From Microcystis aeruginosa W13-11 (GTDB lineage Bacteria > Cyanobacteriota > Cyanobacteriia > Cyanobacteriales > Microcystaceae), in the NCBI GenBank assembly GCA_009995705.1, contig JAADBR010000058.1:1-43635 (forward strand): DNA of 43,635 nt, read 5' to 3'. The translations under genes and the position numbers were made by a program. Positions within the stretch are counted from its first letter, which is position 1; the number at the start of each line of letters is the position of its first letter. Positions 1 through 9,287 of this stretch are shown piece after piece. The notes beneath the pieces were generated by a model that was not told the DNA's origin, searched no databases, and worked only from the letters and a program-made list of their open reading frames with translations.

Positions 1-974
1 CCGAGAGCCAGAAAATGCTAGAGAGAATTTATCGAGCTAGTAGGCCATCATCAAGTAAGAGAGCGAGCGAAATGTATACTCTTAAGTTTTCAGGGAACCA
101 CGATAGAAGAATTGAGCGGAATATTTGGAGTTACGAGAAAGACCATCTATAATTGGTTGACGGCCTGGGAACATAGAAAACTAATTGGTTTTTATAATTG
201 TCGAGGAAGAGGGAGAAAACCTAAATTGACAGAAGCACAAAGCCAACAAGTTATTGACTGGGTAAAAGAAGAACCGAAAAGCTTAAAAAAAATCCAGATC
301 AAAATTGTAGAAGAATGGAAATTAACCGTAAGCAAAGACACGATAAAAAGACTAATAAAAAAAATCAACATGAGGTGGAAAAGGGTGAGAAGGGGGGTGG
401 GCAAAACCCCTGATGAGTGGGAGATTGAGGTCAAACTACCTATTTTAGAAGAACTCAAAAAACAGGAAGAAAGAGGAGAGATTGAGATAGGATATTTGGA
501 TGAAATGGGATGGGATTCAAAGCCTTGTATTCCTTACGCTTGGCAAGAGGAAAAAACCACGATAAAGTTACCACCAATTGAGGTAAAAGACTAAATATTT
601 TAGGAATAATGAAACGAGATAATCAATTATTTTATGAGACACTGGTCGGAACGGTTACTAGCGAGATAGTTATCAATTTTCTGGATAAATATTGCCAAAA
701 TATACAGAAAAAAACTGTCATAATAATTGACTAAGCTTCCATTCATACCAGCGATGCATTTATCGAGAAACTTGAGGAATGGGAAAAGAAAAACTTGAAA
801 ATATTTTGGTTGACCACTTATTCATCTCATTTAAATTTAATTGAAATATTAGGTCGATTTTTAAAATATGAATGGATTGAATTTAGCGCCTATAAAGACC
901 GAAAGGGCCTCCCCGCTTACGTTAAAAAAGTGCTGGACAATTTTGGAGGCGAGTATGTAATTAATTTTGCCTAG
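1..974 (+). pseudogene. IS630-family transposase, degenerate
   Basis: Decayed DDE transposase of the IS630/Tc1 type. The longest open part (112-594) holds an N-terminal helix-turn-helix (GVTRKTIYNWL), a second winged-helix stretch (VSKDTIKRLIKK) and the first catalytic Asp in GYLDEMGWDS. Coding similarity continues upstream of 112 in the same frame, so the TTG at 112 is not the real start. Near 580 the frame shifts and the protein continues as RLNILGIMKRDNQLFYE. A TAA near 733 replaces the residue after the second catalytic Asp (IID*ASIHTS), and the distal Glu is seen in HLNLIEILGRF. The coding trace ends at the TAG at 972-974. The 5' end probably lies outside the window. With at least one frameshift and one stop it cannot make an active enzyme. 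Family call is firm, exact element unknown. Confidence 0.85.
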
Positions 975-1341
975 GTACTTATAACCAATTTACCTTTTGG
1001 TTTGTCCGAAACCTTTATTTGACGGGGGACAGCCGCCAGTTTATTGTTGACCCTGAGCGAAGTCGAGACGTTGACATAATTTTGTAACCATGACCAACTT
1101 ACCCCTGTTACTCTAGCAATTCCTCCCAAGGAAATTCGTTCGAGCAAGGAGTTTATCAATTAATTGTTTGGTTTCGTCAGAGACGGTTTTATTAGTGGGA
1201 TTGATCACAAACTGACGACCACACTCTTTACATTGACGTTTGGGTTTTCCATTATGAATAGAACCATTCTTAATCCTATGGTGAGAACCACAATTAGGAC
1301 AGGGGAATAGAGGTGAACTAGGGGGGGGTATTTTGTTCGGT
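975..1341 (-). pseudogene. IS1-family transposase remnant
   Basis: Read on the minus strand, 1341 to about 1150 gives an IS1 InsA-like zinc-ribbon with CPNCGSHHRIKNG followed by CKECGRQFVINPTN. The frame then shifts near 1145 and continues with LLERISLGGIARVTGVSWSW, the helix-turn-helix of IS1 transposases. The reading ends at PKGKLVIST, just before the catalytic domain would begin, and the IS630 remnant starts there, which suggests that IS630 inserted into this copy. A 24-bp in-frame insertion interrupts the sequence after NYVN. The start codon is not clear. Non-functional. Confidence 0.8.
1046..1075. repeat. 18-bp insert between 6-bp direct repeats
   Basis: GTTGAC occurs at 1046-1051 and again at 1070-1075, enclosing 18 bp (CCTGAGCGAAGTCGAGAC). 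Removing one GTTGAC and the insert restores the IS1 reading YVNNKLAAVPRQ, so this looks like a 24-bp insertion with a duplicated target. CCTGAGCGAAGTCGA resembles short dispersed motifs common in cyanobacterial intergenic DNA. The judgement of the uninterrupted sequence relies on memory of IS1 relatives. Confidence 0.5.
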
Positions 1342-1645
1342 GCTAGACTGATATTTGAGTAAGCCAGACAGGAGCCAGAAAAAGATATTTATCAGAAAAG
1401 TCATGATCAAGCTAGAGGTTTAAAGACTGATCGGGAATCATTACCCTAGACTAGACATAGATGGGTTGGGAGTGCTGAGTTTATATATTTTTCAGCTTAC
1501 CCCCCGACTTTTCTTTCCACCCTTATCCCGAACTGACGTTAAGTTACGGTTTCGTTAGATATTGTGCTAAACTCCTACTTTTGCTGATTTTTTCTCTAAT
1601 CGACAAGGCATCAAAATTGCCGATATGCAAGACTAAGGATGACTT
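1342..1645. other. Gene-free stretch with a 16-mer and a gene remnant
   Basis: No credible reading frame. It holds CCCGAACTGACGTTAA (1527-1542), whose reverse complement recurs at 4929-4944 beside a dispersed repeat, so the 16-mer is probably an insertion-element end. Right after it, 1541-1588 matches the 5' end of the two coiled-coil genes at 1646-2252 (reverse complement of AAGTTACGGTTTCGTTAGA plus the leader), with ATG changed to ATA. This is the remnant of a third tandem copy. Confidence 0.55.
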
Positions 1646-1930
1646 TTAGGGATTAGGAAAAAAGACGATTTTTCCCAGAATGTCTAGTATTCCTGTCACC
1701 AAAATTCCGACAATGCCAAGAAACCCATTAGTGGTAATATTCACCCGTGAATTCAGGTCGTCAATACGCTTTTCTATTTCCATAACTTTAGAATCTAGAG
1801 CTTTAATATCCCCCCTTATTTCCGATTGTCCTATCTCTAGCTCATTAACATCTCTTTGTAAAAAGTCGATTTTTCCCTCAATCCTTGTCAGGACTGCTTC
1901 TAGGGAATAAGTTCCGGTTTCGTTAGACAT
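1646..1930 (-). CDS. Small coiled-coil protein with C-terminal membrane segment
   Basis: 94 residues. Residues about 8-65 are charged and heptad-like (LTRIEGKIDFLQRDVNELE, then IGQSEIRGDIKALDSKV), predicting one long coiled coil. Residues about 68-90 (GFLGIVGILVTGILDILGKI) form a hydrophobic C-terminal segment, so the protein is probably tail-anchored. It begins MSNETGTYSLE, as does its upstream neighbour MSNETVTYSLE, so the two are recent tandem paralogues 31 bp apart. The pair follows the WecA-like gene on the same strand. No catalytic motif is seen; a structural or scaffold role is inference. A more distant relative sharing LEIGQ is at 11095-11445. Confidence 0.7.
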   Translation of the reverse strand: MSNETGTYSLEAVLTRIEGKIDFLQRDVNELEIGQSEIRGDIKALDSKVMEIEKRIDDLNSRVNITTNGFLGIVGILVTGILDILGKIVFFPNP

Positions 1931-1961
1931 TTTCCTAAACTGCCACTTTTGATAACTTTAA

Positions 1962-2252
1962 TTAGGGGTTGCCAATAAACCCAAAAAGTTTAGCTGCTCC
2001 TCCTAAAATAGCAACAACAAGGGCGATCAAAATGCCTCGATTAGTAAAGGCAACTCTAGCGGTCAATCCGTCAATTTTTGTGCTTAGTCGCTCATCTAAA
2101 GCTTTAATTTCTCCTTTAAGTTCTGCCTGTCCGATTTCTAATTTTGTCAGACGTTGATCGATTCTATCAGCTTTGTGGTTGACTTCCTTGATGCTGTCTT
2201 TGATTTCCTTGAGGACCGTTTCAAGGGAATAAGTTACGGTTTCGTTAGACAT
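1962..2252 (-). CDS. Small coiled-coil protein with C-terminal membrane segment (paralogue)
   Basis: 96 residues, with the same plan as its downstream neighbour: SNET start, heptad region (residues about 10-68, including RLTKLEIGQAELKGEIKALD) and a hydrophobic end (GILIALVVAILGGAAKLFG). Both copies end in NP. The gene lies 67 bp after the WecA-like gene on the same strand, so co-transcription is possible. Function unknown; oligomerising membrane-associated protein is the most that the sequence supports. Confidence 0.7.
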   Translation of the reverse strand: MSNETVTYSLETVLKEIKDSIKEVNHKADRIDQRLTKLEIGQAELKGEIKALDERLSTKIDGLTARVAFTNRGILIALVVAILGGAAKLFGFIGNP

Positions 2253-2319
2253 TTGCTAAACTCCCAGGGTCATCCTGCCGCTATCTTAATTATTAATCTT
2301 TTTTCTAGTTTAAGATGGC

Positions 2320-3384
2320 TTACGGTTCACTGCCACGATTGCGCCAGACTTGCCAACCGACGTAACCGAGGAGGAGAGTCGCACCAAAGGCAAAACCCCA
2401 ACCACTGGGAACATTGGAGAAACCGAGGGCTAAACTGCCCACCCAGAGAGTGAGGGCGTAGATAAATAATACTGTCAGACGGTGAGAGATGCCAGCTTTG
2501 AGTAAACGATGGTGTAAATGACGTTTATCAGCCACAAAAGGGGATTTTCCGCGTTTGAGACGGGAAATAATCACCGTGGACATATCGAGGAGAGGAACCG
2601 CGAGGATGAGATAGGGTAATAGGACGGCGGTAACGGCAACAGTAGTCACAGCAGTGGTTTTAGCCAATCCAATCACCGCCACACCCGCTAGGGTAAAACC
2701 CATAAAATAGGCCCCACCATCCCCCATAAAAATTTGAGCGGGGTTAAAATTGTAACGCAGAAAACCCAAAGCCCCACCCGCTAAAGCTGCGGCAATAATA
2801 GCGGCGGCCGGTTGTCCCATCACCAAAGTTACAATTAAAATAACCACGGCAGATATACCCGAAACTCCCGCCGCTAATCCATCTAAACCGTCAATCCAGT
2901 TAATCGCGTTAGCCATCCCCACTAACCAGAGGAGAGTAATCGGTAAACTTAGCCAATGAATTTGTAATAAATCGCCGAAGGGAATAGAGAGGAAATCGAT
3001 CCTTACCCCAGCTTGCCAAGCTAGAAAAGCGACGCTAAACTGCATTACCAGACGATTGAGGGGCGAAAGATTAAAAAGATCATCTGCTAGACCGATGAGG
3101 AAAAAGCCGAAACCGCCTAGAGTTAAGCCCCACACTTCCCATTCTCGATCGCTGTTTAAACCAGCAAACCCTCCCAACCACCAAACGATCAGGAGGGCAG
3201 TTAAAGCGCCGACAAAAATCGAAACTCCCCCCAGTCGAACCATAGGCCTTTCATGGACCTTCCTTTCGTTGGGTTTATCGACGTAACCGCTTTTCAGTCC
3301 GACGGTTCTGACGAGGGGGGTACTCCAAAGTACCACGGTATGGGCGATCAGAAAAGCAATTAGATAGTATAAATCTCCGGACAT
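2320..3384 (-). CDS. WecA/MraY-family polyprenyl-phosphate sugar-1-phosphate transferase
   Basis: 354-residue polytopic membrane enzyme of the MraY/WecA/TagO family, which moves an N-acetylhexosamine-1-phosphate from a UDP-sugar onto undecaprenyl phosphate at the cytoplasmic membrane. Family motifs run in order: DKPNERKVHERPMVRLGG near residue 36, LADDLFNLSPLNRL near 100, NAINWIDGLDGLAAG near 160, FMGDGGAYFMGF near 219 and the HLHHR loop near 288. About ten hydrophobic segments surround them. The RKVHERPMVRLGG and HLHHR forms fit WecA/TagO (O-antigen, teichoic acid or exopolysaccharide initiation) better than peptidoglycan MraY. The exact sugar is not determined by sequence. Reads away from glyA's promoter side on the same strand. 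Confidence 0.88.
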   Translation of the reverse strand: MSGDLYYLIAFLIAHTVVLWSTPLVRTVGLKSGYVDKPNERKVHERPMVRLGGVSIFVGALTALLIVWWLGGFAGLNSDREWEVWGLTLGGFGFFLIGLADDLFNLSPLNRLVMQFSVAFLAWQAGVRIDFLSIPFGDLLQIHWLSLPITLLWLVGMANAINWIDGLDGLAAGVSGISAVVILIVTLVMGQPAAAIIAAALAGGALGFLRYNFNPAQIFMGDGGAYFMGFTLAGVAVIGLAKTTAVTTVAVTAVLLPYLILAVPLLDMSTVIISRLKRGKSPFVADKRHLHHRLLKAGISHRLTVLFIYALTLWVGSLALGFSNVPSGWGFAFGATLLLGYVGWQVWRNRGSEP

Positions 3385-3463
3385 GGGAATTGGGGGGGCG
3401 ATTTAATTCACAATTGGCAACTGACAGGCAATCGCCAATTATGAATTTTTATTATCTCTCTTT

Positions 3464-4747
3464 TTAGGCCAAGGCGGGGACGGAAATATGGAGATGGGGA
3501 TAGAGGGGGAAGCTTTCACAGAGTTTGGCTACCCGTTGACGGCAAGCAGTTCTCAGGGCTTCATCACCGGGATTAAGGAGAATATCGGCGATAATGTTGC
3601 CAATCTCGATAAATTCCGTTTCTCCTAGTCCTCTGGTGGTCATAGCCGGGGAACCCAAGCGCAGACCACTGGTGACAAAGGGAGACTCGGGATCGAAGGG
3701 AACAGTGTTTTTATTAGCGGTAATATTGATGGTACTCACCAAGCGATCGGCTTCTTTCCCAGTCATGCCCACGGATCTTAAATCGAGTAACATCAAGTGA
3801 TTATCCGTACCATCGGTGACAATTTTAATCCCTCTAGCCTTCAACTGACCGGCCAAAGCTTGGGCATTAGCGATTACTTGGCCTGAATAGATTTTAAACT
3901 CCGGTTTCAATGCTTCCCCAAAAGCCACCGCTTTCGCCGCAATCACGTGTTCTAGGGGACCGCCTTGGGTACCGGGGAAGACGGATTTATCGAATTTTTT
4001 GCCTAATTCCTCGTCTTTGGTCATAATTAACCCCCCCCTAGGACCGCGCAGGGTTTTGTGAGTGGTGGTGGTGACCACATCACAGTGGGGTAGGGGATTA
4101 GGATGATGACCAGTGGCCACTAAACCAGCAATATGGGCGATATCTGCCATCAGGTGGGCCCCCACTTCGTCAGCGATGGCGTGGAATTTCTCGAAATCAA
4201 TCTGGCGCGAGTAGGCAGAATAACCGCAGATAATTAGTTTGGGTTTTTCCTTGCGGGCGATGTCAAGGATGAGATCGTAGTCCAGGCACTCGCTTTCGGG
4301 ACTTACTCCGTACTGTACTACTCGGAACCATTTTCCGGAAACGTTAACGGGGGAACCGTGGGTAAGATGACCACCGTGGGAGAGATCCATGCCCATAATC
4401 GTATCGCCGGGCTGCAAGAGGGTCAGAAAAACGGCGAAATTAGCTTGGGCCCCGGAGTGGGGTTGTACGTTAGCGTGGTTTGCCCCAAATAGTCGTTTAA
4501 CCCGATCAATCGCTAATTGTTCCGCTTCGTCAATGTATTCGCAACCGCCATAGTAGCGTTTTTTGGGCAGTCCTTCCGCGTATTTGTTGGTTAAAACCGA
4601 ACCCTGGGCGGCCATGACGGCAGCCGAGGTGAAGTTTTCACTAGCGATTAATTCTAGGTGATCTCTTTGACGTTGCAGTTCTTTTTGCAGAATCCCTGCG
4701 ATCGCTGGATCCGTCAGAGATAGTATATCTAGGTTGGTATCAGTCAC
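3464..4747 (-). CDS. glyA: Serine hydroxymethyltransferase
   Basis: 427 residues, full family length. PLP enzyme that converts serine and tetrahydrofolate to glycine and 5,10-methylene-tetrahydrofolate in the cytosol. Diagnostic regions: LIASENFTS near residue 33, [15 protein letters not shown] at 54, [11 protein letters not shown] at 93, and the PLP lysine K231 in [14 protein letters not shown]. The C-terminal [14 protein letters not shown] is also present. ATG start at 4747. It supplies one-carbon units and, with GcvP further along the window, interconverts serine and glycine, which in cyanobacteria also serves photorespiration. Single gene with 700 bp of repeat-rich DNA upstream. Confidence 0.97.
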   Translation of the reverse strand: MTDTNLDILSLTDPAIAGILQKELQRQRDHLELIASENFTSAAVMAAQGSVLTNKYAEGLPKKRYYGGCEYIDEAEQLAIDRVKRLFGANHANVQPHSGAQANFAVFLTLLQPGDTIMGMDLSHGGHLTHGSPVNVSGKWFRVVQYGVSPESECLDYDLILDIARKEKPKLIICGYSAYSRQIDFEKFHAIADEVGAHLMADIAHIAGLVATGHHPNPLPHCDVVTTTTHKTLRGPRGGLIMTKDEELGKKFDKSVFPGTQGGPLEHVIAAKAVAFGEALKPEFKIYSGQVIANAQALAGQLKARGIKIVTDGTDNHLMLLDLRSVGMTGKEADRLVSTINITANKNTVPFDPESPFVTSGLRLGSPAMTTRGLGETEFIEIGNIIADILLNPGDEALRTACRQRVAKLCESFPLYPHLHISVPALA

Positions 4748-4956
4748 GGTTACTCGATCCTTTTTTTTAACAATTTACCTGTAATCCTTGGGTCACTTTC
4801 TCCATTCTGGCACAATCTCTAATCTTCCGACACACCGGTGAGCTTAATTGCCTCTCTTCGGGGTCGCTCATCAATTGTCAACTGTTAGCAGTAAAATCTT
4901 CATTTTTAGTCAATAAGTGATAGTAATATTAACGTCAGTTCGGGTTAAGCAGATTG
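4748..4956. other. glyA leader side, no gene
   Basis: Upstream side of glyA. I see no coding frame. The only notable item is TTAACGTCAGTTCGGG at 4929-4944, the inverted twin of the 16-mer at 1527-1542. It lies next to the terminal repeat starting at 4957. Confidence 0.4.
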
Positions 4957-5157
4957 GGTGCATCTCACATTTGCAGAAACACCGATAATCAGCAATTATC
5001 AGTGACTTTTAAATAATTACAAATGTATCAGCAGCTGCCTGTAAGCATCCCACCGAAAAGCTAATGCGGGGGGGGGGTTGGGGGGTAGAACCCCCCAAAA
5101 GCTTGGATTGAGTGATAAAATCGGAAGTAATGCCCAATTTTATCGGGGAGTTTCCCT
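4957..5157. mobile_element. Dispersed non-coding element, copy A (right end lost)
   Basis: Begins with a terminal-repeat-like GGTGCATCTCACATTTGCAG and contains blocks shared with 23119-23444: CAGCAATTATCAGTGACT, GTAAGCATCCCACCGAAAAG, CTAATGCG, a G-rich/C-rich hairpin, and AAAAGCTTGGATTGAGTGAT. Similarity stops after GTTTCCCT near 5157, exactly where the foldback element 5157-5344 begins, so that element seems to have replaced or displaced the right end. No transposase is encoded, so it would be a non-autonomous element or IS relic. Confidence 0.65.
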
Positions 5158-5344
5158 TTAAACCCACATCCAGCAGGTTATTTTGAATATTTTTTATTTA
5201 ACCTAACCCAGTCATAGAAAGGCTTACAGCTATTTAAGTATTTTTGTCTAAATCTCTCATGGGGGAGATATTGAAAATAATCTGCTGGGAGTAGCTCGTT
5301 AAGTATATATACTCACATCATCAAGTGCTGAATGTGGGTTTAAA
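5157..5344. mobile_element. 188-bp foldback/MITE-like element
   Basis: Outer inverted repeats TTTAAACCCACATCCAGCA (5157-5175) and TGCTGAATGTGGGTTTAAA (5326-5344) match at 18 of 19 positions. A nested pair, CAGCAGGTTATTTTGAATAT (5171-5190) and ATATTGAAAATAATCTGCTG (5268-5287), matches at 18 of 20. No open frame inside. The structure fits a miniature inverted-repeat element; no clear target duplication is visible. Confidence 0.65.
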
Positions 5345-5447
5345 AATAACAACTCAGTAGAAATTATACAAAAAGTTAACAAATCCCAAAAATAGGGTGG
5401 ATTACCTTCAAGATAACCACCCGAAAACTACCATTAATTATCTGTAA

Positions 5448-8400
5448 TCAACCGGTATTTCTCATCCCTGCGGCAATACCATTAATCGTCATTAAAGCGC
5501 CCCTTAATAACTCCTCTTTAGAATAGCGGAAATGAATCACACCGGACTGAGCTTGACTATTGTATTGACGTAAACGCTTCAGGAGAGACACCTGTAGGAA
5601 ACCGAGGGGAACGATCGAACCGTTGCGTAACTGCACCGAGCGCTGTAAACTCGGATCATTATCTAATAAATGTTTCTCGCCGGTGATCTGGAGAACAATC
5701 TCGCTAGTGCGATTATATTCCTCTTTGATCCTTTCAAACAGACGTTCAAAACGTTCTCGATCTTCCTGCTTAGAAAGTTCACTGACGTAGTGATAGGCCA
5801 TCTGTAGATCCACCTTTGATAGAGTCATTTCTGCCTTAGAAATCACCATCTGGAAGAAAGGCCACTTGTGATAAAAATGGCGTAACAATTCCAAATTTCG
5901 GTTAGGAGAATCATCGAGAAACATCTGTAAAGCTGTCCCTAAACCATACCAAGCTGGTAAAAGAAAACGGGTTTGGGTCCAACTAAATACCCAGGGAATT
6001 GCCCGCAGGGTACTTAAATCCTGTTGACCACTTTTCCGGCGGGCTGGTCGGGAACTAATCTGTAAAAGACTAATTTCAGGAATGGGAGTCACGGACAGAA
6101 AGAAGTCTAAAAAATCTGGTTCTTCATAAATCAAACTGCGATAGGTTTGCCGTGAACAGGTGGCCAAGTCCTCCATGATGCGATTCCAGGGTTCGAGATC
6201 ATCAAAACCACTGCCCAGTAAACTTGCCTGTATAACTGCCGTTACGGCCGTTTCGAGGTTATACAAGGCCAATTCAGGTAAAGAGTATTTCGAGGCTAAA
6301 ACCTCGCCCTGTTCGGTGATTTTAATGCGACCGTTAATAGTTCCCCGGGGTTGGGCGAGGATAGCGGCGTAGGCCGGTCCACCACCGCGACCGACGGAAC
6401 CGCCCCGGCCATGAAAAAGACGTAGATCCACGCCGTATTGTTTAGCGGTTTTTTGTAAAGCCTTCTGGGCCTTATGAATTTCCCAATTACTGCTTAAAAA
6501 GCCGGAATCTTTATTACTATCGGAGTAACCCACCATAATCTCCTGTAAATTACTCGGTTCGAGGATGGCCGGTTCCGGGGTCACGTCCTCCCCGTTTAAA
6601 GCCGCTAAATGGTCGTAACCGCCAGCTAGGGCTGCCCGGTAGAGGGGCAATTCAAACAAAGTCTGCATGATGCCGGGGGCGTGTTTGAGGTCATCGACGG
6701 TTTCAAAGAGGGGAACAATGCGGAGGGAGCTGCGGCTGGTGGCGGGGTCGTATAAACCGGCTTCTTGAGCTAATAACAGCACTTCTAGCACATCGCTGGC
6801 CTCGTTGGTCATGCTGATAATGTAGGTTTGGCAGATTTCTAGGCCAAATTCCCCTTGCAGACTTCTTAAAACTCCCAGGGTTTCAATGGTTTCGCAGGTT
6901 CTTTCCGAAAAGGGCATTTCCCGGGGAATTAAGGGACGACGGGTTTTTAATTCCGCCACTAACCAGGCGATTTTTTCTGATTCGCTTAATTGGCCGTAGG
7001 GTTTGGGTAAAACTCCGAGATAGGCGGCGATTTCTTCAATACATTCGGCGTGACGGGTGGATTCTTGCCGAAAATCTAACTGAGTCAGGACAAAGCCGAA
7101 AATCTCCACTTGGGCGATCAGTTGATCCAGTTCTTGACAGGAAAGACCGGTTTGCAAGAGACTGCGCTGTAATAGCTGTAATTCGGCTAAAAACTCGGAA
7201 CCGGAACGATAGATGTTGGTTTCGTTGAGTTTAGTTAATAATTGTCGTTCTTCCGGGTCATTGAGGCGATTATTGCGATCGCGCGTATTTTCCAGACGTT
7301 TTTGAACAAAGGCCAATTTCAGGCGATAGGGTTCCTGACGGTAGCGGATTGCTAACTGGCTATAGATTTCGGGCATTTGCTGTTTATCTCTGTCTAGGGA
7401 GTCCAGCAACTCCGGCAAGACGTGACACCAGTGCAGGGAGGCACTTAAAATACTGGTCAGGTCGCGAATAGCATCGAGATATTTTTTAACAACGAGATTG
7501 CGCTGATAACAGCAGGTTTTCCAAGTGACTTCGGGGGTAACGGAGGGATTGCCATCCCGATCCCCCCCAACCCAAGAACCGAAGCGACAGAAGTTATTTT
7601 TCGGCGCTTGTAAACGGGGAAAAGAGAATTGTAGGCTTTGCCGCAGACGCACGGTTAACTGGGGTAGGGAATCGAAGAGAACTTCATCGAAGTAGTGCAG
7701 GGCATAATCCACTTCATCGACGACGGTGGGTTTAAATTGATGTAGTTCATCTGTTCGCCACCAAAAACGTATTTCTTCTTTTAACTGTTTGGTGACTGTT
7801 TGTGCTTCTCTGGAGTTAGTTAACCCCATGCTGCGAAAGATTTCTTCTGCTTGGTCGAGTTTTTCAAGAATGCCCGAAATGCGACGCTGTTTGATGCGAA
7901 TGGTGTGACGGACAATTTCCGTGGGGTGGGCCGTAAAAACCAGACGAATATCTAATTGATCGAGAAGACGCTGAATTTCCTGGGGAGGGACGTTCACCTG
8001 TTTGAGATAGGGAAATAACCAGTGAAATAGTCCCGATTTTGGACTGGAGTGATCGGACTCGTTCAGGGTTTTTTCTAGCCAATCGGCCCCGACAATGGTG
8101 GCTAAAAGGCTTTTTTGCGTTGGTTCAGCCTTGGGACTCTCATTTTCTTCCCCGATCACCGTCCGTCGCAGTAGTTGCTGATCTCTTTGTTCGTAGTGTT
8201 GTTCAATAATATTGATTAACTGGAAATAGAGGGCAAAAGCGCGGGTGACTTTGATTGCTTCCCCTAGTTCCAAGTCTTCGATCATTTTGGCGATCGTTGC
8301 CTCCGCACTATCATCGGTCACTTGTCCTTCCTCAGAACAGAGATGGCGCAGTAATTCCAGTAAATCGACTAATTCTTGACCACATTCGGAGATCAAGACT

Positions 8401-8504
8401 TCTTTCCATAAATCTTCGATTAATTTCAGTCTTTGCTGCAGAAACAGGTTGGAAGTGCTGAAAATATCCTGTTCGGTTTCGGTTGAGGGGACAAGGACGC
8501 TCAT
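5448..8504 (-). CDS. ppc: Phosphoenolpyruvate carboxylase
   Basis: 1018 residues, the usual length of cyanobacterial PEPC. Adds bicarbonate to PEP to make oxaloacetate, the anaplerotic entry to the TCA reactions and C4 amino acids. Catalytic landmarks are intact: VFTAHPTE with His193, the [11 protein letters not shown] loop, [10 protein letters not shown], the mobile loop [16 protein letters not shown], and the conserved C-terminal end GMRNTG. The plant-type N-terminal phosphoserine motif is absent, as expected in bacteria. ATG at 8504 is preceded by a heptameric ATCAGTA array and not by a clear Shine-Dalgarno sequence, so the leader has been remodelled by repeats. Confidence 0.97.
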   Translation of the reverse strand: MSVLVPSTETEQDIFSTSNLFLQQRLKLIEDLWKEVLISECGQELVDLLELLRHLCSEEGQVTDDSAEATIAKMIEDLELGEAIKVTRAFALYFQLINIIEQHYEQRDQQLLRRTVIGEENESPKAEPTQKSLLATIVGADWLEKTLNESDHSSPKSGLFHWLFPYLKQVNVPPQEIQRLLDQLDIRLVFTAHPTEIVRHTIRIKQRRISGILEKLDQAEEIFRSMGLTNSREAQTVTKQLKEEIRFWWRTDELHQFKPTVVDEVDYALHYFDEVLFDSLPQLTVRLRQSLQFSFPRLQAPKNNFCRFGSWVGGDRDGNPSVTPEVTWKTCCYQRNLVVKKYLDAIRDLTSILSASLHWCHVLPELLDSLDRDKQQMPEIYSQLAIRYRQEPYRLKLAFVQKRLENTRDRNNRLNDPEERQLLTKLNETNIYRSGSEFLAELQLLQRSLLQTGLSCQELDQLIAQVEIFGFVLTQLDFRQESTRHAECIEEIAAYLGVLPKPYGQLSESEKIAWLVAELKTRRPLIPREMPFSERTCETIETLGVLRSLQGEFGLEICQTYIISMTNEASDVLEVLLLAQEAGLYDPATSRSSLRIVPLFETVDDLKHAPGIMQTLFELPLYRAALAGGYDHLAALNGEDVTPEPAILEPSNLQEIMVGYSDSNKDSGFLSSNWEIHKAQKALQKTAKQYGVDLRLFHGRGGSVGRGGGPAYAAILAQPRGTINGRIKITEQGEVLASKYSLPELALYNLETAVTAVIQASLLGSGFDDLEPWNRIMEDLATCSRQTYRSLIYEEPDFLDFFLSVTPIPEISLLQISSRPARRKSGQQDLSTLRAIPWVFSWTQTRFLLPAWYGLGTALQMFLDDSPNRNLELLRHFYHKWPFFQMVISKAEMTLSKVDLQMAYHYVSELSKQEDRERFERLFERIKEEYNRTSEIVLQITGEKHLLDNDPSLQRSVQLRNGSIVPLGFLQVSLLKRLRQYNSQAQSGVIHFRYSKEELLRGALMTINGIAAGMRNTG

Positions 8505-8785
8505 AATTTCAGTAATCAGTAATCAGTAATCAGTAAACAGTAATCAGTCATCAGTAATCAGTTATCAGTAAAAAGAAAGCTCAGAACTTGCCCCTTAATA
8601 ATATTCACTGAAAACTCAAATCTGATCATTGATAACTGATAACTGATCACTGATATATCGGGATTAGTTCTTTAGGGTTGGTCAAAAGTGAGATTTTATG
8701 CCAAAGAATCACATTTTTCCGATTTTTAACGAAAATTTCACTATTATTGCCTCTCTTTAGGGGGCAAAAGGATTTTTTTCTTGGA
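8505..8785. repeat. ATCAGTA/ATCAGTT heptameric repeat array (8510-8655)
   Basis: From 8510 the unit ATCAGTA or near variants repeats about eight times, followed by about 50 bp of unrelated sequence and a second cluster of GATAACTGATAACTGATCACTGAT up to about 8655. This is the short tandemly repeated repetitive class known in cyanobacteria. The array begins six nucleotides from the ppc start codon. The remainder to 8785 contains no credible gene. Confidence 0.8.
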
Positions 8786-8974
8786 TTATTGGTCACTGTT
8801 GACCGGTAACTGCTCGGGAATATTGAGAAGGGGCAAGCGATCGCCGCGAAACAATTCCTCACTTTCCTGGCCCAATTCAATTAACCAATGATTGAGGGAT
8901 CCCAAGGCCAGATAGGAGAGAAGAAAGGGACTGACCGCTAGACTAAGCCAAAGCTCTATCGGTTGAGTTTTCAT
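8786..8974 (-). CDS. Small membrane protein coupled to minE
   Basis: 62 residues. One hydrophobic segment at about residues 9-27 (WLSLAVSPFLLSYLALGSL) followed by a short polar tail. Its ATG overlaps the minE stop in an ATGA junction at 8971-8974, strong evidence that it is translated by coupling. I do not recognise a named family. As the last gene of the min cluster it may serve division-site placement, but that rests only on position. Confidence 0.65.
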   Translation of the reverse strand: MKTQPIELWLSLAVSPFLLSYLALGSLNHWLIELGQESEELFRGDRLPLLNIPEQLPVNSDQ

Positions 8975-9258
8975 GGCAATTTCTCGGTTAAAGGACGGCG
9001 TTTGATGCGACGAATCGGAAAATTAGCAATCAGGGCGGTAGTTCGTTGGTCACTTTCTAAGAGTAACTCGGTTTCCTCGGTGTCGATATCAAGATAACGA
9101 CCGACCACTTCTAAGATTTCTTGACGCATCATATCGAGAAGTTCGGGACTAAGATCGGCGCGATCATGGGCCAGAATAAGTTTTAAGCGTTTTTTAGCTT
9201 GGTCGCCACTTTTGCCCGAACCGCGCCATGCTAGAAGTTTATCGATCAGGTCATTCAT
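8971..9258 (-). CDS. minE: Cell division topological specificity factor MinE
   Basis: 95 residues, normal for MinE. Drives MinD off the membrane by stimulating its ATPase, creating the oscillation that keeps MinC away from mid-cell. The N-terminal anti-MinCD helix is seen in KKRLKLILAHDRADLSPELL (residues about 23-42), followed by the dimerisation domain with MRQEILEVVGRYLDID. The C-terminus is rich in Arg/Lys (FPIRRIKRRPL). Located 29 bp after minD and overlapping the next small ORF by 4 bp. Confidence 0.95.
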   Translation of the reverse strand: MNDLIDKLLAWRGSGKSGDQAKKRLKLILAHDRADLSPELLDMMRQEILEVVGRYLDIDTEETELLLESDQRTTALIANFPIRRIKRRPLTEKLP

Positions 9259-9287
9259 AGTAGGTTAAGGGATTGAGATGAGAGAGT

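Noticed and set aside
971..1159. 62-residue minus-strand frame as a gene
   Set aside because: It is the middle of an IS1 transposase relic, with the true start in another frame.
8647..8880. 77-residue minus-strand frame beyond the min cluster
   Set aside because: Overlaps the coupled 62-residue gene in another frame and shows no protein-like pattern or start signal.
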